DNA of 64,000 nt from Kolteria novifilia (lineage in GTDB: Bacteria; Planctomycetota; Planctomycetia; Kolteriales; Kolteriaceae), in NCBI GenBank assembly GCA_007748055.1, contig CP036279.1:3658001-3722000 (forward strand). The letters are read 5' to 3'. Under the pieces are notes generated by a model, which worked only from the letters and a program-made list of their open reading frames with translations, did not search any database and was not told the DNA's origin. The number at the start of each line of letters is the position of its first letter. The first letter of the stretch is position 1. Positions 43,254 through 52,191 of the stretch are shown here, one piece after another. Position numbers and translations under genes: made by a program.

Positions 43254-44186
43254 TCAGAAACTATCGATGATTTCGCCGCCGTCGCAAGACGTGAGAGCGG
43301 CCAGAAAGTCGAGGTCGACATACTCCGCCACGAAGCGGACTGAGCCGTCGCCCATGCCCAAATGCGTTCCCCCGAAGTGGAACGAGTAAGGGGCCGCGTA
43401 GAAGTTGCTGACGTTGATGATCGTGGAGCCGGTCCAGCTAATCGTCGGATCCGTTCCGGCCGGATTGGAGGCGTCGAGCGTGATGAAAGCGGGAAAGAAC
43501 CAGCCAGCGGAGTAGTGCGACGACCAGGCTTCGATCTCCTCTCCCCACGCGCCACTGCCGGAGTAGTAGTCCCACTCGACCGACATCTTCGTGCCATAAA
43601 TGTACCAGTGGGCACGTCCCGCCGACTCGTACACCATGATGGACTTGGAGAGCCCATCGGTCGCTTGACTGAACTTGGTGTAGCGTCCCCCCTCCATCAT
43701 GGCGGTGGCGTTTTCCCAGTCTCGCGCGTTGCGGAGGTAGACGTAGTCAGAAGCCTGATAGCCGGTGCGTTCGGTCACTTGCCCGCCAGCCGGATTCGAA
43801 GGACAGATGAAGACGGACGGCATGTCGTCCCGTAGTTCGTCATTGGGGGCGACGTCATACGCCGTGTTGAAATCGTACTGCTGTTGCAAGTAGGTCTGGT
43901 CCATGTAAGGGAGAATGGCGATATTGGGACCGGCCGAGGTCCTCGTAGGATCGGTGGCGCCTTGGTTGTCCGCCTTCGGCAACATGTTGTGCGCGTCGTG
44001 ATAGCCGTGCATCGCCATCCCGATTTGCTTGAGATGGTTTTGGCACGACATTCGGCGAGAGGCCTCGCGGGCCTCTTGAACGGCGGGAAGGAGCATGCCG
44101 ACCAAGACGCCGATGATGGCGATCACGACAAGCAACTCGATGAGGGTGAACCCGAGGATTCGGGGGGTACGTCGGACGTAGAGCAC
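43254..44186 (-). CDS. DUF1559 pilin-like protein, module B
   Basis: 310 residues from a GTG at 44186, which has a perfect AGGAGG five bases upstream. The leader [12 protein letters not shown] is followed by [20 protein letters not shown], a prepilin-type cleavage site with Glu at +5. DUF1559 hallmarks: [51 protein letters not shown], and at the C-terminus [20 protein letters not shown]. It is the first gene of the minus-strand half of module B, and a sigma-54-like promoter lies 175 bases upstream. Confidence 0.93.
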   Translation of the reverse strand: MLYVRRTPRILGFTLIELLVVIAIIGVLVGMLLPAVQEAREASRRMSCQNHLKQIGMAMHGYHDAHNMLPKADNQGATDPTRTSAGPNIAILPYMDQTYLQQQYDFNTAYDVAPNDELRDDMPSVFICPSNPAGGQVTERTGYQASDYVYLRNARDWENATAMMEGGRYTKFSQATDGLSKSIMVYESAGRAHWYIYGTKMSVEWDYYSGSGAWGEEIEAWSSHYSAGWFFPAFITLDASNPAGTDPTISWTGSTIINVSNFYAAPYSFHFGGTHLGMGDGSVRFVAEYVDLDFLAALTSCDGGEIIDSF

Positions 44187-44323
44187 GGATGCCTCCTAGT
44201 AAAGAAACAGACCCTGAAGGACGTCGCCTGGCGGTGTTTCCGAATGACTGGCTCTGGCTAGCCCAAGGAGGGATGGCTGACGGCGCGGGCAGATACAGGC
44301 GAGTAAATTCCTATAAACCTAGT

Positions 44324-44349
44324 TGCGATGGAGTCTCAATCCCATCGCA
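44324..44349. promoter_or_regulatory. inverted repeat TGCGATGG-N10-CCATCGCA
   Basis: A perfect eight-base dyad with a ten-base centre, just downstream of the expected start for the minus-strand sigma-54-like promoter. It could be a regulator binding site or a leader hairpin. Confidence 0.55.
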
Positions 44350-44362
44350 GTCGCCGTCAAGG

Positions 44363-44378
44363 TGCAGCTACCGTACCA
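44363..44378 (-). promoter_or_regulatory. candidate sigma-54 promoter for module B DUF1559 operon
   Basis: On the minus strand TGGTACGGTAGCTGCA matches TGGCACG-N4-TTGCA at 10 of 12 defined positions, including GG and GC with exact spacing. It faces the DUF1559 gene, the expected target of the sigma-54 activator encoded on the other side. Confidence 0.5.
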
Positions 44379-44534
44379 AAACAGCGACAGCGGGGAGCAG
44401 ATGACTTAAGATGCTTGCCAATAGCGGCTTATGGCGAACGAAAACGGGGCGACCAACGAGTCTTCGCCACAGCGACGACGACCGCCAAAGAATTATTCCC
44501 CAACTCGGGCAGGAAAAACTCTTGGAGATCAATG

Positions 44535-45953
44535 ATGGCCTGGTCGCTGAGAAATCAGATGCTTGTGCCCCTGGGGGCGCTGCTCGCCTTCTTTGTCTAC
44601 CACTTGGCCTCGCGCCAAGGCGAGCACTACATCGATGAGCTCGATCATGTCGAAGACACCCAACCGAGCCTGATCGCGAATCAATTGGGCCCGTTGAAGG
44701 AAGCCGACTTGAAGAGTGACTTGAAACAGCTTCAACGGGAGAATCCCGGCTATCAGTTTGCCGTCTTTCGTGGCGATGAGGTCTTGGCCTCCACCATTTC
44801 CCTAGCCCCCCGCGACTTGACGGTGATTCGCGTCATTCCGACGGTCTCGCCGGGTGAGCCTGGGCGGCGATGGGCCGGCCATATCGGAACCGGGACCCAG
44901 AAGTGGTACTGCCTCACGAAGTGTCGCGTCCCGACGTGGCCGGCGGATACCCGGCTCTTGAGCCTCTACTCGTACAACTACGCCGTGATGCTCAACGAAC
45001 AGGGAAAGAACCGCATCAACGCGGCCGCGTCTCTTTTCGTAGTTCTCTTGATTGGCGTTGTAACCTGGTCGACCGGAAGCCTCAGCCGACGCGTCCGTCG
45101 CATTCAGCGACAAGTGACCGACATCGCCAAGGGGGACTTTCGCCCGACCGTCGAGGTTCGTGGGCACGATGAAGTCGACGATCTCGCTCGAGCCGTCAAC
45201 TCGATGGCCACCCAGCTTCAGCAGATGCAGGAGACGATCCGGATTACCGAGCGAACTCGACTACAGGGTCAACTTGCCGGCGGCGTCGCCCACGAGCTTC
45301 GCAACGGGATTCACTCCGCCCGGCTGTCACTCGAGGTCTTTCGCGAAGTTTGCCGCTCCCTCACCCTCCCTTCCGAAGACATGCTTCAAAATGCCAACGA
45401 GCAACTCGAGGTGACCGAAACGCTCGTCCAACGGCTGCTGTCGATTGGAAAGAACCAGGAGCGTGGAGAGATCGCCCGGCCGCTTGTCGACGTGCTCGAC
45501 GATGTGGTCACGATGGTCGAACCAATTTGCCGTCACCAGGAGATCCATCTCGTCACCGAATGGGACATGACCGATGAAGTCGTTCAAGACGCGGAGTCGA
45601 TCCGGGCCGCGATTGTCAACCTGTGCCTCAACGGGATCGAGGCGATCGGGCGTCACGGGGATCTGTCCCTCGGCCTTGAGACGCACCACGAAACGATCGC
45701 GCTTCGCGTCCGCGATACGGGCCCCGGTCCCGACGCCGCGTTGGCGGACCAGTTGTTCGAACCCTTTGTCACCAGCAAGCCGGAGGGAATCGGATTGGGA
45801 CTCGCCCAAGTCAAACAAGCTGCCGAATCCGCCGGCGGGGCCGTCGCTTGGAAACGGCACGCGCGCTGGACGGAGTTCGTGATCACGTTGCCGCGTCAGC
45901 CGATGGGTGATCGGGAAGAAGAGGTTCTCGCGGCGGTCTCCTCCGCGGACTGA
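44535..45953 (+). CDS. membrane sensor histidine kinase, module B
   Basis: 472 residues. The second of two adjacent ATGs is used because it aligns with the module A start and has GGAG seven bases upstream. The start MAWSLRNQMLVPLGALLAFF gives TM1, and the sensor region of about 125 residues differs from A. TM2 is near 162-178 (NAAASLFVVLLIGVVTWSTG). The HAMP is RRVRRIQRQVTDIAKGDF. The H box QLAGGVAHELRNGIHSARLS has His-253, and the ATPase boxes are LNLCLNGIEAIGRHGD (wording NLCLNGIEA), RDTGPGPDAAL and GIGLGLAQVKQA. The cytosolic parts are far closer to A than the sensor, so the two kinases probably respond to different signals. Confidence 0.93.
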   Translation: MAWSLRNQMLVPLGALLAFFVYHLASRQGEHYIDELDHVEDTQPSLIANQLGPLKEADLKSDLKQLQRENPGYQFAVFRGDEVLASTISLAPRDLTVIRVIPTVSPGEPGRRWAGHIGTGTQKWYCLTKCRVPTWPADTRLLSLYSYNYAVMLNEQGKNRINAAASLFVVLLIGVVTWSTGSLSRRVRRIQRQVTDIAKGDFRPTVEVRGHDEVDDLARAVNSMATQLQQMQETIRITERTRLQGQLAGGVAHELRNGIHSARLSLEVFREVCRSLTLPSEDMLQNANEQLEVTETLVQRLLSIGKNQERGEIARPLVDVLDDVVTMVEPICRHQEIHLVTEWDMTDEVVQDAESIRAAIVNLCLNGIEAIGRHGDLSLGLETHHETIALRVRDTGPGPDAALADQLFEPFVTSKPEGIGLGLAQVKQAAESAGGAVAWKRHARWTEFVITLPRQPMGDREEEVLAAVSSAD

Positions 45954-45968
45954 AATCACGAAGGTTCC

Positions 45969-47381
45969 ATGGCCACAATCCTCGTCATCGATGATGAAAC
46001 TCGCCACTGCAAGTCGCTACGCAAGTTCCTTGCGCATGCCGGTCACGAGGTCCATGTCGCCGGTTCGGCCGAGCGAGGGCTGGAACTCGCCGAGGAAGTT
46101 CTTCCCGAAGTCGTCTTGCTCGACATACGCTTGCCAAGAATGGACGGACTGACCGCGATCGGCCGCTTACGCGAACACGCGCCCGAGGCGCCGATCATCA
46201 TCATGACGGCGTTCGGCACACTCGACACCGCGGCGGCCGCAGTGGAGAAAGGTGTCTTCGACTACCTCGTCAAACCCTTCTCCCTCGAAGAACTCAAGAC
46301 CGTCCTCAATCGGGCGATCGACACCTCGAGGATCGCCGACCTACCGCCGGAACCGACGGTCAACGAGGATTGCCCGAACGTCGTGATCGGCAAGTCGCCC
46401 TTGATGCAGCGAATCTTCAACCGCGTCGCATTGGTCGCCGCCAGCCACGTGCCAGTCCTCTTGACCGGGGAGAGCGGCACCGGCAAGGAGGTCCTCGCCC
46501 GGGCCATTCATCGCTACAGCCCCCGCCGCGACAAACAGTTCCTGCCCGTATTTCTGGCGGCGCTGAGTCCAAGCCTGATCGAGAGTGAACTCTTCGGGCA
46601 CAACCGCGGCGCCTACACCGGCGCGGAGTCCGATCGGGTGGGCCTGCTTGAGCAAGCCGGCGAAGGGACGGTTCTGCTCGATGAGTTGGGAGACATTCCT
46701 CTTTCGCTCCAAGTCAAACTCCTGCGGGCGATCGAGGAACGAGAGGTGACCCGAGTCGGGGAGCATCAGCCCCGTCGGATGCGCGCTCGGTTCATCGCGG
46801 CGACGAACAAGTCGCTGCCCGACCTCATCGCCCAGGGCCGATTTCGAGAGGATCTCTATTACCGCCTCAGTGTCTACCACATCGAGGTGCCCCCCCTTCG
46901 GGAACGAACCGAAGATATCCCAATCCTGGCCGAGCACTTTCTGCGACAGACCGTCAATGGGAAGCCGGGCTCGGTTCTACTCCCCTCGACGATCGAGGAA
47001 ATGTTGTCGCGGCCTTGGTATGGCAACATCCGCGAGCTGAGAAATGCCGTCGAGCACGCGGCGATCGCCTCTCGTGGAGCCCCCATTGCGGTCGACCACC
47101 TTCCTCAACCCGTCTTGCCGACGAGCGAAGAGGAGACCGAGTCCGATTGGGCGACAAAGGTCAATCGTTGGCTCGACGATCAGATCGCTTCGATCAACCC
47201 ACTGGTCGACCGCAACCAACTGCACGAGATGTTGCTAGGCGAGATCGAACCGATTCTGTTTCGCCGCACCCTGCACCACTGTCGCAACAATCACTCCGCC
47301 GCGGCGCGGGTCTTGGGCATTGACCCGAAGACCCTGCGTACCCGCCTCGCCACCAAGCTCACCCAACGGCCCGTTTCCTGA
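45969..47381 (+). CDS. NtrC-family sigma-54-dependent response regulator, module B
   Basis: 470 residues, same architecture as the module A regulator. The receiver has VIDDETRHCKSL and Asp-52 (LLDIRLPRMDG). The AAA+ domain has LLTGESGTGKEVLA, GAYTGAESDRVG (again Tyr in GAFTGA), VLLDELGDIPLSLQ and PPLRERTEDIPI. The Fis-type helix-turn-helix is NHSAAARVLGIDPKTLRTRL. By eye the AAA+ parts of A and B are more than 70% identical. It follows its kinase by 15 bases. Confidence 0.95.
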   Translation: MATILVIDDETRHCKSLRKFLAHAGHEVHVAGSAERGLELAEEVLPEVVLLDIRLPRMDGLTAIGRLREHAPEAPIIIMTAFGTLDTAAAAVEKGVFDYLVKPFSLEELKTVLNRAIDTSRIADLPPEPTVNEDCPNVVIGKSPLMQRIFNRVALVAASHVPVLLTGESGTGKEVLARAIHRYSPRRDKQFLPVFLAALSPSLIESELFGHNRGAYTGAESDRVGLLEQAGEGTVLLDELGDIPLSLQVKLLRAIEEREVTRVGEHQPRRMRARFIAATNKSLPDLIAQGRFREDLYYRLSVYHIEVPPLRERTEDIPILAEHFLRQTVNGKPGSVLLPSTIEEMLSRPWYGNIRELRNAVEHAAIASRGAPIAVDHLPQPVLPTSEEETESDWATKVNRWLDDQIASINPLVDRNQLHEMLLGEIEPILFRRTLHHCRNNHSAAARVLGIDPKTLRTRLATKLTQRPVS

Positions 47382-47469
47382 AGTCGCCGGTCGCTCTCCA
47401 TCGGCTCCGTTGCCCCCACTTCGACGCCCAGGCATCAAGCCGCCCATCGCCTCACCAGCAATTCTCCAC

Positions 47470-47499
47470 TTGACACCATTACATAGTCTCGTGTAATAG
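47470..47499 (+). promoter_or_regulatory. arsR promoter with ArsR-type operator
   Basis: A perfect -35 TTGACA at 47470 is followed by -10-like TGTAAT/TAATAG at 47492-47499. A perfect dyad ATTACA-N8-TGTAAT (47478-47497) covers the spacer and -10, as expected for an ArsR/SmtB repressor site. The arsR start is 20 bases on. Confidence 0.75.
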
Positions 47500-47518
47500 T
47501 TTAGTGACGGAGGTTCGC

Positions 47519-47929
47519 ATGGCCGAAGAAAATGACTGTTGCACGAGCGATCACCAAGGGAGCAACACCTGCTCGGCCGGACGACCGGCGCTGCGCGATC
47601 GACCGCTCCTCTCCTTCATGGACGCGGGCAAGGTGACGACGCTCTTCAAGATCCTCGCCAACGACACTCGTCTGCGCTTGCTGCACCACCTGGTTCGTTC
47701 CGGAGAGGCCACCGTCACCGACATTGCCAAGACCCTTGGGATGAAACCGCAGGCGGTCTCCAACCAACTCGTGCGGTTGGCCGACACGCAAATGCTCGTC
47801 TCCCGTCGAGACGGAAACAACGTCTACTATCGCGTCGAGAATGGTTGCGTCGCTCCCCTTCTCGACCTCGCCCTTTGTCTGATGGAGGACGAAGGCATGA
47901 CCACACTTCAAAGGGGACCCGAACGATGA
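47519..47929 (+). CDS. arsR: ArsR-family metalloregulatory repressor
   Basis: 136 residues; GGAGG is five bases before the ATG at 47519. A Cys-rich N-terminus ([18 protein letters not shown]) precedes the winged helix: [20 protein letters not shown], then [40 protein letters not shown]. The canonical ELCVC helix-3 site is absent, so metal binding is probably through the N-terminal cysteines, a variant seen in some arsenic sensors. Its stop overlaps the arsM start (ATGA), so the two are coupled, and derepression by arsenic would induce both. Other metals cannot be excluded. Confidence 0.88.
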   Translation: MAEENDCCTSDHQGSNTCSAGRPALRDRPLLSFMDAGKVTTLFKILANDTRLRLLHHLVRSGEATVTDIAKTLGMKPQAVSNQLVRLADTQMLVSRRDGNNVYYRVENGCVAPLLDLALCLMEDEGMTTLQRGPER

Positions 47930-48807
47930 GCCAAGAAATCACCGATGCCGTCCGCGGCAAGTACGCCGCCGTTGCCGCCAGCAGCCTCACCAGTGAGCAT
48001 GCCGGGGTTCATGCCGTTGCCGAGGCGTTCGGCTACTCCGCGGAAGAACTCGCGAGCATCCCCGCCGAAGCGAACATGGGGCTCTCCTGCGGAAACCCGA
48101 CCGCGACGGCTCATCTGAAGCCGGGCGAAGTCGTCGTCGACCTCGGTTCCGGCGGCGGCCTGGATGTCTTCCTCGCCGCTCAAAAGGTCGGCCCGGAAGG
48201 CAAAGCGATCGGCATCGACATGACGCCGGAAATGGTCGAGCGAGCGACGCGCGGCGCGGCGAAACAGGGTCTCTCCAACGTCGAATTCCATCTCGCGACA
48301 ATCGACAAGACGCCCCTTGCCGACGACTCCGTCGATTGCGTCATCTCCAACTGCGTGATCAACCTGGCGGAGGACAAGGCGGCGGTCTTCCGCGAGATCT
48401 TTCGCATCCTCAAGCCCGGCGGACGCGTCGCGGTCTCCGACATCGCCCTGAAAGCCCCCATGCCTGAGGAGATCGCCGAGAACCTGATGGCGTATGTCGG
48501 CTGCATCGCCGGCGCGATTCCGATCGAGGAGTATGTCGCCAACCTCACCGAGGCCGGTTTCTCGGGTGTTCAGGTCGTCGACACGAAGAAGGACCTCAAC
48601 GCTTACGCGAAAGCCGAGAATCAAGCCGGTTGCTGTGCCCCGCCCTCGGCCCTCGGCGAGTCTTCTTCACCCTTGGAAGTGGTCGACGCCGGCGACTGCT
48701 GTTCGCCCTCGGCCGCGACACTGCACGAGGAGTTGGCCGAACTGATCCGCAAGCACAACATCAACGACTTCGCCGCCAGCGTCCAGGTCTACGCCATCAA
48801 GCCGTAG
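47926..48807 (+). CDS. arsM: arsenite S-adenosylmethionine methyltransferase
   Basis: Methylates As(III) to less retained or volatile forms using S-adenosylmethionine; cytosolic. 293 residues. The SAM-binding motif is [20 protein letters not shown]. The three conserved Cys of ArsM are visible: [22 protein letters not shown] and [12 protein letters not shown]. The downstream segment is [14 protein letters not shown]. The C-terminal extension holds vicinal Cys pairs (CCAPP and CCSPS). The start overlaps arsR. There is no arsB, acr3 or arsC nearby; methylation appears to be the only arsenic function at this locus. Confidence 0.93.
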   Translation: MSQEITDAVRGKYAAVAASSLTSEHAGVHAVAEAFGYSAEELASIPAEANMGLSCGNPTATAHLKPGEVVVDLGSGGGLDVFLAAQKVGPEGKAIGIDMTPEMVERATRGAAKQGLSNVEFHLATIDKTPLADDSVDCVISNCVINLAEDKAAVFREIFRILKPGGRVAVSDIALKAPMPEEIAENLMAYVGCIAGAIPIEEYVANLTEAGFSGVQVVDTKKDLNAYAKAENQAGCCAPPSALGESSSPLEVVDAGDCCSPSAATLHEELAELIRKHNINDFAASVQVYAIKP

Positions 48808-48824
48808 CGTTAGGATCAGTTTCC

Positions 48825-48846
48825 CAAGGTGCGCTGCGCGACCTTG
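48825..48846 (+). terminator. hairpin after arsM
   Basis: CAAGGT-GCGCTGCGCG-ACCTTG, 18 bases after the arsM stop. A GC-rich stem without a T tract. Confidence 0.45.
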
Positions 48847-49135
48847 CGCTACATACTCTAACGGCGTTGCCTTTGAAGCAACGCGGGGCGCGGGCGAGGC
48901 TTCCTGAACGTTGGCGGTAGGCCTCGACCCACCATCTTATTCCGACCTCGAAGCCAAGCATGCCGAAGGCATGCGAGTGCATAGCACAGTGTCGCGGCAG
49001 CGCACACTGGGTGATGGGCTTTCCCGTCAAAGCCGGGCGCCAAACCTGGGCTCGCGGAGCGAGGGTTCCCCCCAACCGCCGAATCAGCCGGGGGTAGCCC
49101 CCCTTTCTTGGTCCCGAATCGTCTACACTGAGGGG
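48847..49135. other. spacer upstream of ECF sigma factor gene
   Basis: About 290 bases with no gene. It should carry the sigma-factor promoter. No family repeat is evident. Confidence 0.4.
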
Positions 49136-49702
49136 ATGGCCGACGATATCACCCTCCTCCTTCAAGAGATCGAACGCGGCGACCGACAGGCGGCGGGACG
49201 TCTCCTGCCACTCGTCTACGAGGAACTCAGGCGGCTCGCTGCCCGGAAGATGGCCCGAGAAGCATCCGAACAGACGCTCCAGCCGACCGCCCTGGTCCAC
49301 GAGGCCTTCCTACGGCTGGTCGGCGAGCGAGATCTCGCGCAATGGGACGGTCGCGAGCACTTCTTCATGGCGGCCGCCGAGGCGATGCGACGCATCCTGA
49401 TCGAAAGCGCCCGACGCCGAAAGGCCGCGAAACGGGGCGGCGAGATGGCCCGCTGCGAGATCCGCGACGAGGACATTCCCGTCGAAGTCAACGACGCCGA
49501 CCAGTTGATCGCCCTTGATGAAGCCCTTACCCGGTTGGCGGAGGTCGACGCCGATCTCGCGAGACTGGTCCAATTGCGTTACTTCACGGGGCTGACCATT
49601 GAGGAGACCGCGCGGGTCCTCAAGACGTCGCCCCGCACCACGAAGCGCCACTGGGCGTACGCGCGGGCGTGGTTGCGTCGGGAAATCGAAGGAAACGGGT
49701 AG
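49136..49702 (+). CDS. ECF-type sigma factor (planctomycete kinase-linked group)
   Basis: 188 residues. Region 2 is ALVHEAFLRLVGERDLAQW, then FFMAAAEAMRRILIESARRR. Region 4 is LARLVQLRYFTGLTIEETAR VLKTSPRTTKRHWAYARAWL. The opening DITLLLQEIERGDRQAAGRL LPLVYEELRRLAA is characteristic of the large planctomycete ECF group that sits beside Ser/Thr kinases. No anti-sigma factor is present; the adjacent kinase gene (86 bases downstream) probably controls it by phosphorylation. AGGGG touches the ATG, too close for a normal ribosome-binding site. Confidence 0.93.
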   Translation: MADDITLLLQEIERGDRQAAGRLLPLVYEELRRLAARKMAREASEQTLQPTALVHEAFLRLVGERDLAQWDGREHFFMAAAEAMRRILIESARRRKAAKRGGEMARCEIRDEDIPVEVNDADQLIALDEALTRLAEVDADLARLVQLRYFTGLTIEETARVLKTSPRTTKRHWAYARAWLRREIEGNG

Positions 49703-49788
49703 TTTTTGGTCAGAAATTGGCCCTTTTTTGCGCGAATCGGCGCAATTCGAGTAGTGATTCGATGGTTTTGAGGGCAATTCGTTCATCC

Positions 49789-52191
49789 ATGGCTGACATT
49801 TCCGAACGATCGATCTTTCTCGAAGCCCTGGAGCGGCACTCCACTGAGGAGCGTGCGGCTTACGTCGCCGAAGCGTGCGCGGGCAACGCCCGACTTCGCG
49901 CCTCGGTCGAAGACCTGCTCAGCGCCCACGACCTGCCGGACAACCCGCTCGATCAGCCGATCGAGGCGCTTCCCAACCGTTCCCCATCGGCGATGACCAC
50001 GAGTCTCGCCGACAGCAAGCTGATCGCCGAGGGCCCCGGAACGGTGATTGGCAACTATCGGCTAATGGAGCAAATCGGCGAGGGTGGTTTTGGTCTGGTC
50101 TTCGTCGCGGAACAACAACGACCCGTCCGCCGACACGTCGCGCTGAAGATCCTCAAGCCGGGCATGGACACGCGGGATGTCATCGCCCGGTTCGAGGCCG
50201 AACGTCAAGCGGTCGCGATGATGAACCATCCCAACATCGCCAGCGTGCTCGATGCCGGGACTACCGAGTCGGGCCGCCCCTACTTCGTCATGGAACTGGT
50301 CCGAGGCGTGCCCATCACGGCGTTCTGCGATCAGCGGGACGTCGACTTGCGATCGCGGCTGGAGTTGTTCACCACCGTTTGCAACGCCGTGCAGCACGCT
50401 CATCAGAAAGGTGTCATCCATCGCGACCTCAAACCGTCGAACGTGCTCGTGACGCTTCACGACGAGGTCGCGGTTCCCAAGGTGATCGACTTCGGGGTCG
50501 CCAAGGCCCTTGGTCAGAACTTGACCGACAAGACGATCTACACCCGATTCGCCGGGATGATCGGCACCCCCCTCTACATGAGCCCCGAGCAGGCCGAGAT
50601 GAGCGGCTTGGACATCGACACCCGCAGCGACATCTACTCGCTCGGGGTCCTGCTCTATGAATTGCTCACCGGGTCGACGCCCTTCGCGAGGGAACGCTTC
50701 AACTCGGTCGGGATTGACGAAATGCGTCGGATCATTCGGGAGGAAGATCCCCCCAAGCCGAGCACGCGATTGACGACGGTGGAAGCGGCTCGCTCGACAG
50801 TCGCCGACTCGCGAGGCCGGACTCCCACAAGGCGTTCGACCGCGGTTCGCGGCGACCTCGACTGGATCGTCATGAAGACGCTGGAGAAGGATCGCAGCCG
50901 GCGCTACGCCTCGGCCAGTGAGTTGGCGGACGATATCGGCCGCTACCTCGGCGCCCAGCCGATCGAGGCGCGACCTCCGTCACAACTGTATCAACTGCGA
51001 AAGTTCGCCCACCGAAACAAAGCCGCGATCACGGCAGTCTCGTTGATCGCGATCGCGATGCTGGCCGGAACGACGATCAGCCTTTGGCAGGCCTCGGTCG
51101 CGTTCTCCGAGCGCAACGAAAAGGACGCGGCGCTCAAGAAGGCGATTCGACTTCAACAGGAAGCCGATGCCGCTCGGGAAGAGATCGCCCAGTTCGCCAC
51201 CCGCATGAAGGAAGCCAACGTTCTAGTCACCAGTGGCCGGGCCCATGCCGACGCGGAACGCTGGGCGGCCGCGTGGGAGGACTTCAGCGAAGCGATCGAG
51301 CGACAGCCGAACTACTACATCGCGTGGAACGAGCGTGCCTCGTTGGCCGTCAAACTCGGGCTCTGGAAGCTGGCGGCGAAAGACTGGACCAAGGCGATCG
51401 AGCTCGGCGTCCCGGCTGACAACCCGGCGAACTGGGGCATTCCCCAGCTCTTTCTGATCAACGGCGACACCGCGACTTATCAAAGCATCTGTCGGGCGAT
51501 GCTGGAGCAAACCGAGAAGCAGCGGCGGTCCCCCTCGATGGCGCTGATTCGAAGTTGCGTGGTGGCGTCAACGCCGGTGGGTGATCCCAATGATCTCGCC
51601 GAGCGTGCTCTCGCTGAACTCGCCCTGGTCGGCAAAGCGTCGTTTCATCCCCATCCACCTCGGCTGGGTCCCCCACCTCGTGGCCCATCGGGAAGGCCCC
51701 CTGGTCCACCGCCTCCTCGGCGCGAACCAGGCCCTCCGCCGGGGGGATCTCCGGCACGGCACGACTTTTGGCGGACGCGGTACCCTCTCGGGGTCGGACA
51801 CTACTCGGCGGGGATCGCCCTCTATCGAGCCGGCCGCTATCAGGAAGCTGTCGAGAGTTTTCGCAAGGCACTCGCGGACGATCGTTGGCGAGCCAGAGCT
51901 ATCGTCTTTCCCGCGTTGGCGATGGCTTATTACCGCGTTGGTGATGCCGAGCGATCACGTCAAACGTTCGCGACGGCCGAGAAGGAGATCGACGCCTGGG
52001 CCACCACCATCGCTCGCGGTCCCGTCGGCACGATGCCGATTCCGTGGTTCGACTGGGTCGAGTGCTTGTTGCTTCAGCGTGAAGCATCCATCTTGCTCAC
52101 CGGCTTCGCGCCGGCCGACGACCCGCGGCTACGGGAAGTCCAGCAGCGGGCTCTACGTCTGATCGAGGATCGGGCTGAATCGTCGCCGTGA
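49789..52191 (+). CDS. Ser/Thr protein kinase with TM helix and TPR-like C-terminus
   Basis: 800 residues. The kinase domain is at about residues 80-400: GEGGFGLVFVAEQQRPVRRH, VALK, GVIHRDLKPSNVLVTLH, VIDFGVAK, GTPLYMSPEQAEMSG. One membrane helix is near residue 420 (KAAITAVSLIAIAMLAGTTI). The C-terminal half is TPR-like (AWEDFSEAIERQPNYYIAWN, LYRAGRYQEAVESFRKALAD). A Pro/Gly/Arg-rich insert interrupts it near residue 630-660 (HPPRLGPPPRGPSGRPPGPP). The start ATG 49789 gives MADISERSIFLEALERH; read-through of the ECF end precedes it. It partners the ECF sigma factor 86 bases upstream. Typical of planctomycete PknB-like kinases in which the kinase follows an ECF gene. Confidence 0.92.
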   Translation: MADISERSIFLEALERHSTEERAAYVAEACAGNARLRASVEDLLSAHDLPDNPLDQPIEALPNRSPSAMTTSLADSKLIAEGPGTVIGNYRLMEQIGEGGFGLVFVAEQQRPVRRHVALKILKPGMDTRDVIARFEAERQAVAMMNHPNIASVLDAGTTESGRPYFVMELVRGVPITAFCDQRDVDLRSRLELFTTVCNAVQHAHQKGVIHRDLKPSNVLVTLHDEVAVPKVIDFGVAKALGQNLTDKTIYTRFAGMIGTPLYMSPEQAEMSGLDIDTRSDIYSLGVLLYELLTGSTPFARERFNSVGIDEMRRIIREEDPPKPSTRLTTVEAARSTVADSRGRTPTRRSTAVRGDLDWIVMKTLEKDRSRRYASASELADDIGRYLGAQPIEARPPSQLYQLRKFAHRNKAAITAVSLIAIAMLAGTTISLWQASVAFSERNEKDAALKKAIRLQQEADAAREEIAQFATRMKEANVLVTSGRAHADAERWAAAWEDFSEAIERQPNYYIAWNERASLAVKLGLWKLAAKDWTKAIELGVPADNPANWGIPQLFLINGDTATYQSICRAMLEQTEKQRRSPSMALIRSCVVASTPVGDPNDLAERALAELALVGKASFHPHPPRLGPPPRGPSGRPPGPPPPRREPGPPPGGSPARHDFWRTRYPLGVGHYSAGIALYRAGRYQEAVESFRKALADDRWRARAIVFPALAMAYYRVGDAERSRQTFATAEKEIDAWATTIARGPVGTMPIPWFDWVECLLLQREASILLTGFAPADDPRLREVQQRALRLIEDRAESSP

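Larger units (their letters stand above)
44187..44534. promoter_or_regulatory. divergent regulatory region, module B
   Basis: 348 bases between the DUF1559 GTG and the kinase ATG. It contains an eight-base inverted repeat and a sigma-54-like promoter (listed separately). The position matches the region between DUF1559 and kinase in module A. Confidence 0.5.
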
